Of a stretch of 5,255 nt of DNA, positions 5,156 to 5,255 are shown in pieces (positions within the stretch are counted from its first letter, which is position 1; each line of letters starts with the position of its first letter). Source of the DNA: a bacterium (GTDB taxonomy: Bacteria > Bdellovibrionota > Bdellovibrionia > Bdellovibrionales > UBA1609). The stretch is from contig JAJYHS010000177.1 in NCBI GenBank assembly GCA_021784635.1, positions 1 to 5,255 on the forward strand. Reading direction: 5' to 3'. The notes under the pieces are model-generated. The model worked only from the letters and a program-made list of their open reading frames with translations. It did no database searches and was not told the DNA's origin. A program made the translations under genes and the position numbers.

Positions 5156-5255
5156 GTGGCGGGCGGTCTCTTTTTTCTTTTCGGCGCAACAGTCGGAGCA
5201 ATTTTGGGAGTGCTAATTGGGTATTACTGGCATTCCAAAGGCCGCGTTCAGGACG
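5156..5255 (+). CDS. N-terminus of an unidentified single-pass membrane protein (runs off window)
   Basis: Thirty-three codons are visible before the window ends. From GTG 5156 the product begins MAGGLFFLFGATVG, with a hydrophobic segment at about 4-25 and then a polar, basic part (HSKGR). Glycines at 10, 14, 18 and 22 form a GxxxG series typical of packed membrane helices. The same frame stays open further upstream, so a start at TTG 5114 (adding MNRRPVELYEQGVL) is possible. The GTG start is preferred for its AGGGGG site. It follows the J-like gene in the same direction with a 68-bp gap and may be co-transcribed. Too little is visible to name a family; an N-terminal anchor of an RmuC-like or coiled-coil protein is one guess among many. 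Confidence 0.5.
   Translation, partial: MAGGLFFLFGATVGAILGVLIGYYWHSKGRVQD

Noticed and set aside
1..5255. CRISPR array, transposase, tRNA or rRNA
   Set aside because: No regularly spaced direct repeats, transposase motifs or RNA gene signatures were seen; the only clear DNA repeats are those coding for LysM units and the nuclease tail.

Overview
The window reads as a compact piece of chromosome from a Gram-negative, probably proteobacterial-like organism. The evidence is a lipobox-bearing murein hydrolase of the MltD type, an Slt-type lytic transglycosylase, a secreted S1/P1 nuclease and an Mrp-family ATPase. Two peptidoglycan lyases beside a secreted nuclease would suit a predatory or lytic lifestyle (Bdellovibrionota-like), but nothing here proves the taxon. 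Base composition looks balanced, with no obvious foreign island, mobile element, tRNA, rRNA or CRISPR array.

Layout. Positions 1-806 (+) hold the 3' part of an Slt-like soluble lytic transglycosylase gene whose 5' end lies outside the window. Ten bases later, 817-2568 (+) encodes an MltD-like lipoprotein with one catalytic domain and four LysM repeats; the two probably share a transcript. A 146-bp AT-rich gap (2569-2714) carries interlocking inverted repeats and a weak terminator candidate. It precedes a strong AAGGAGG ribosome site and an S1/P1-type nuclease (2715-3779, +) that ends in a Gly/His/Trp repeat tail. A 72-bp convergent gap holds an 11-bp inverted repeat. An Mrp/ApbC-like P-loop ATPase follows on the minus strand (3852-4673). 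It lacks the usual N-terminal MIP18/DUF59 domain and also the CxxC motif. Only 27 bp separates it from a divergent plus-strand gene (4701-5087), whose product looks like a membrane-anchored, J-domain-like protein without the HPD motif. The last 100 bp open a membrane protein that runs off the window.

How the genes work together. The first two genes are an obvious functional pair: both cleave the glycan strand of peptidoglycan, one probably periplasmic and one lipid-anchored and LysM-tethered. The nuclease is also exported, so the first three products all act outside the cytoplasm on macromolecules. The right-hand part (Mrp-like ATPase, J-like anchored protein, membrane protein) is oriented separately and looks like cytoplasmic or inner-membrane housekeeping of unknown linkage.

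I found no convincing wholly new system. The points most worth checking are the His-rich nuclease tail, the motif-less Mrp and J-like proteins, the overlapping divergent promoter and start region, and the nested inverted repeats before the nuclease gene.
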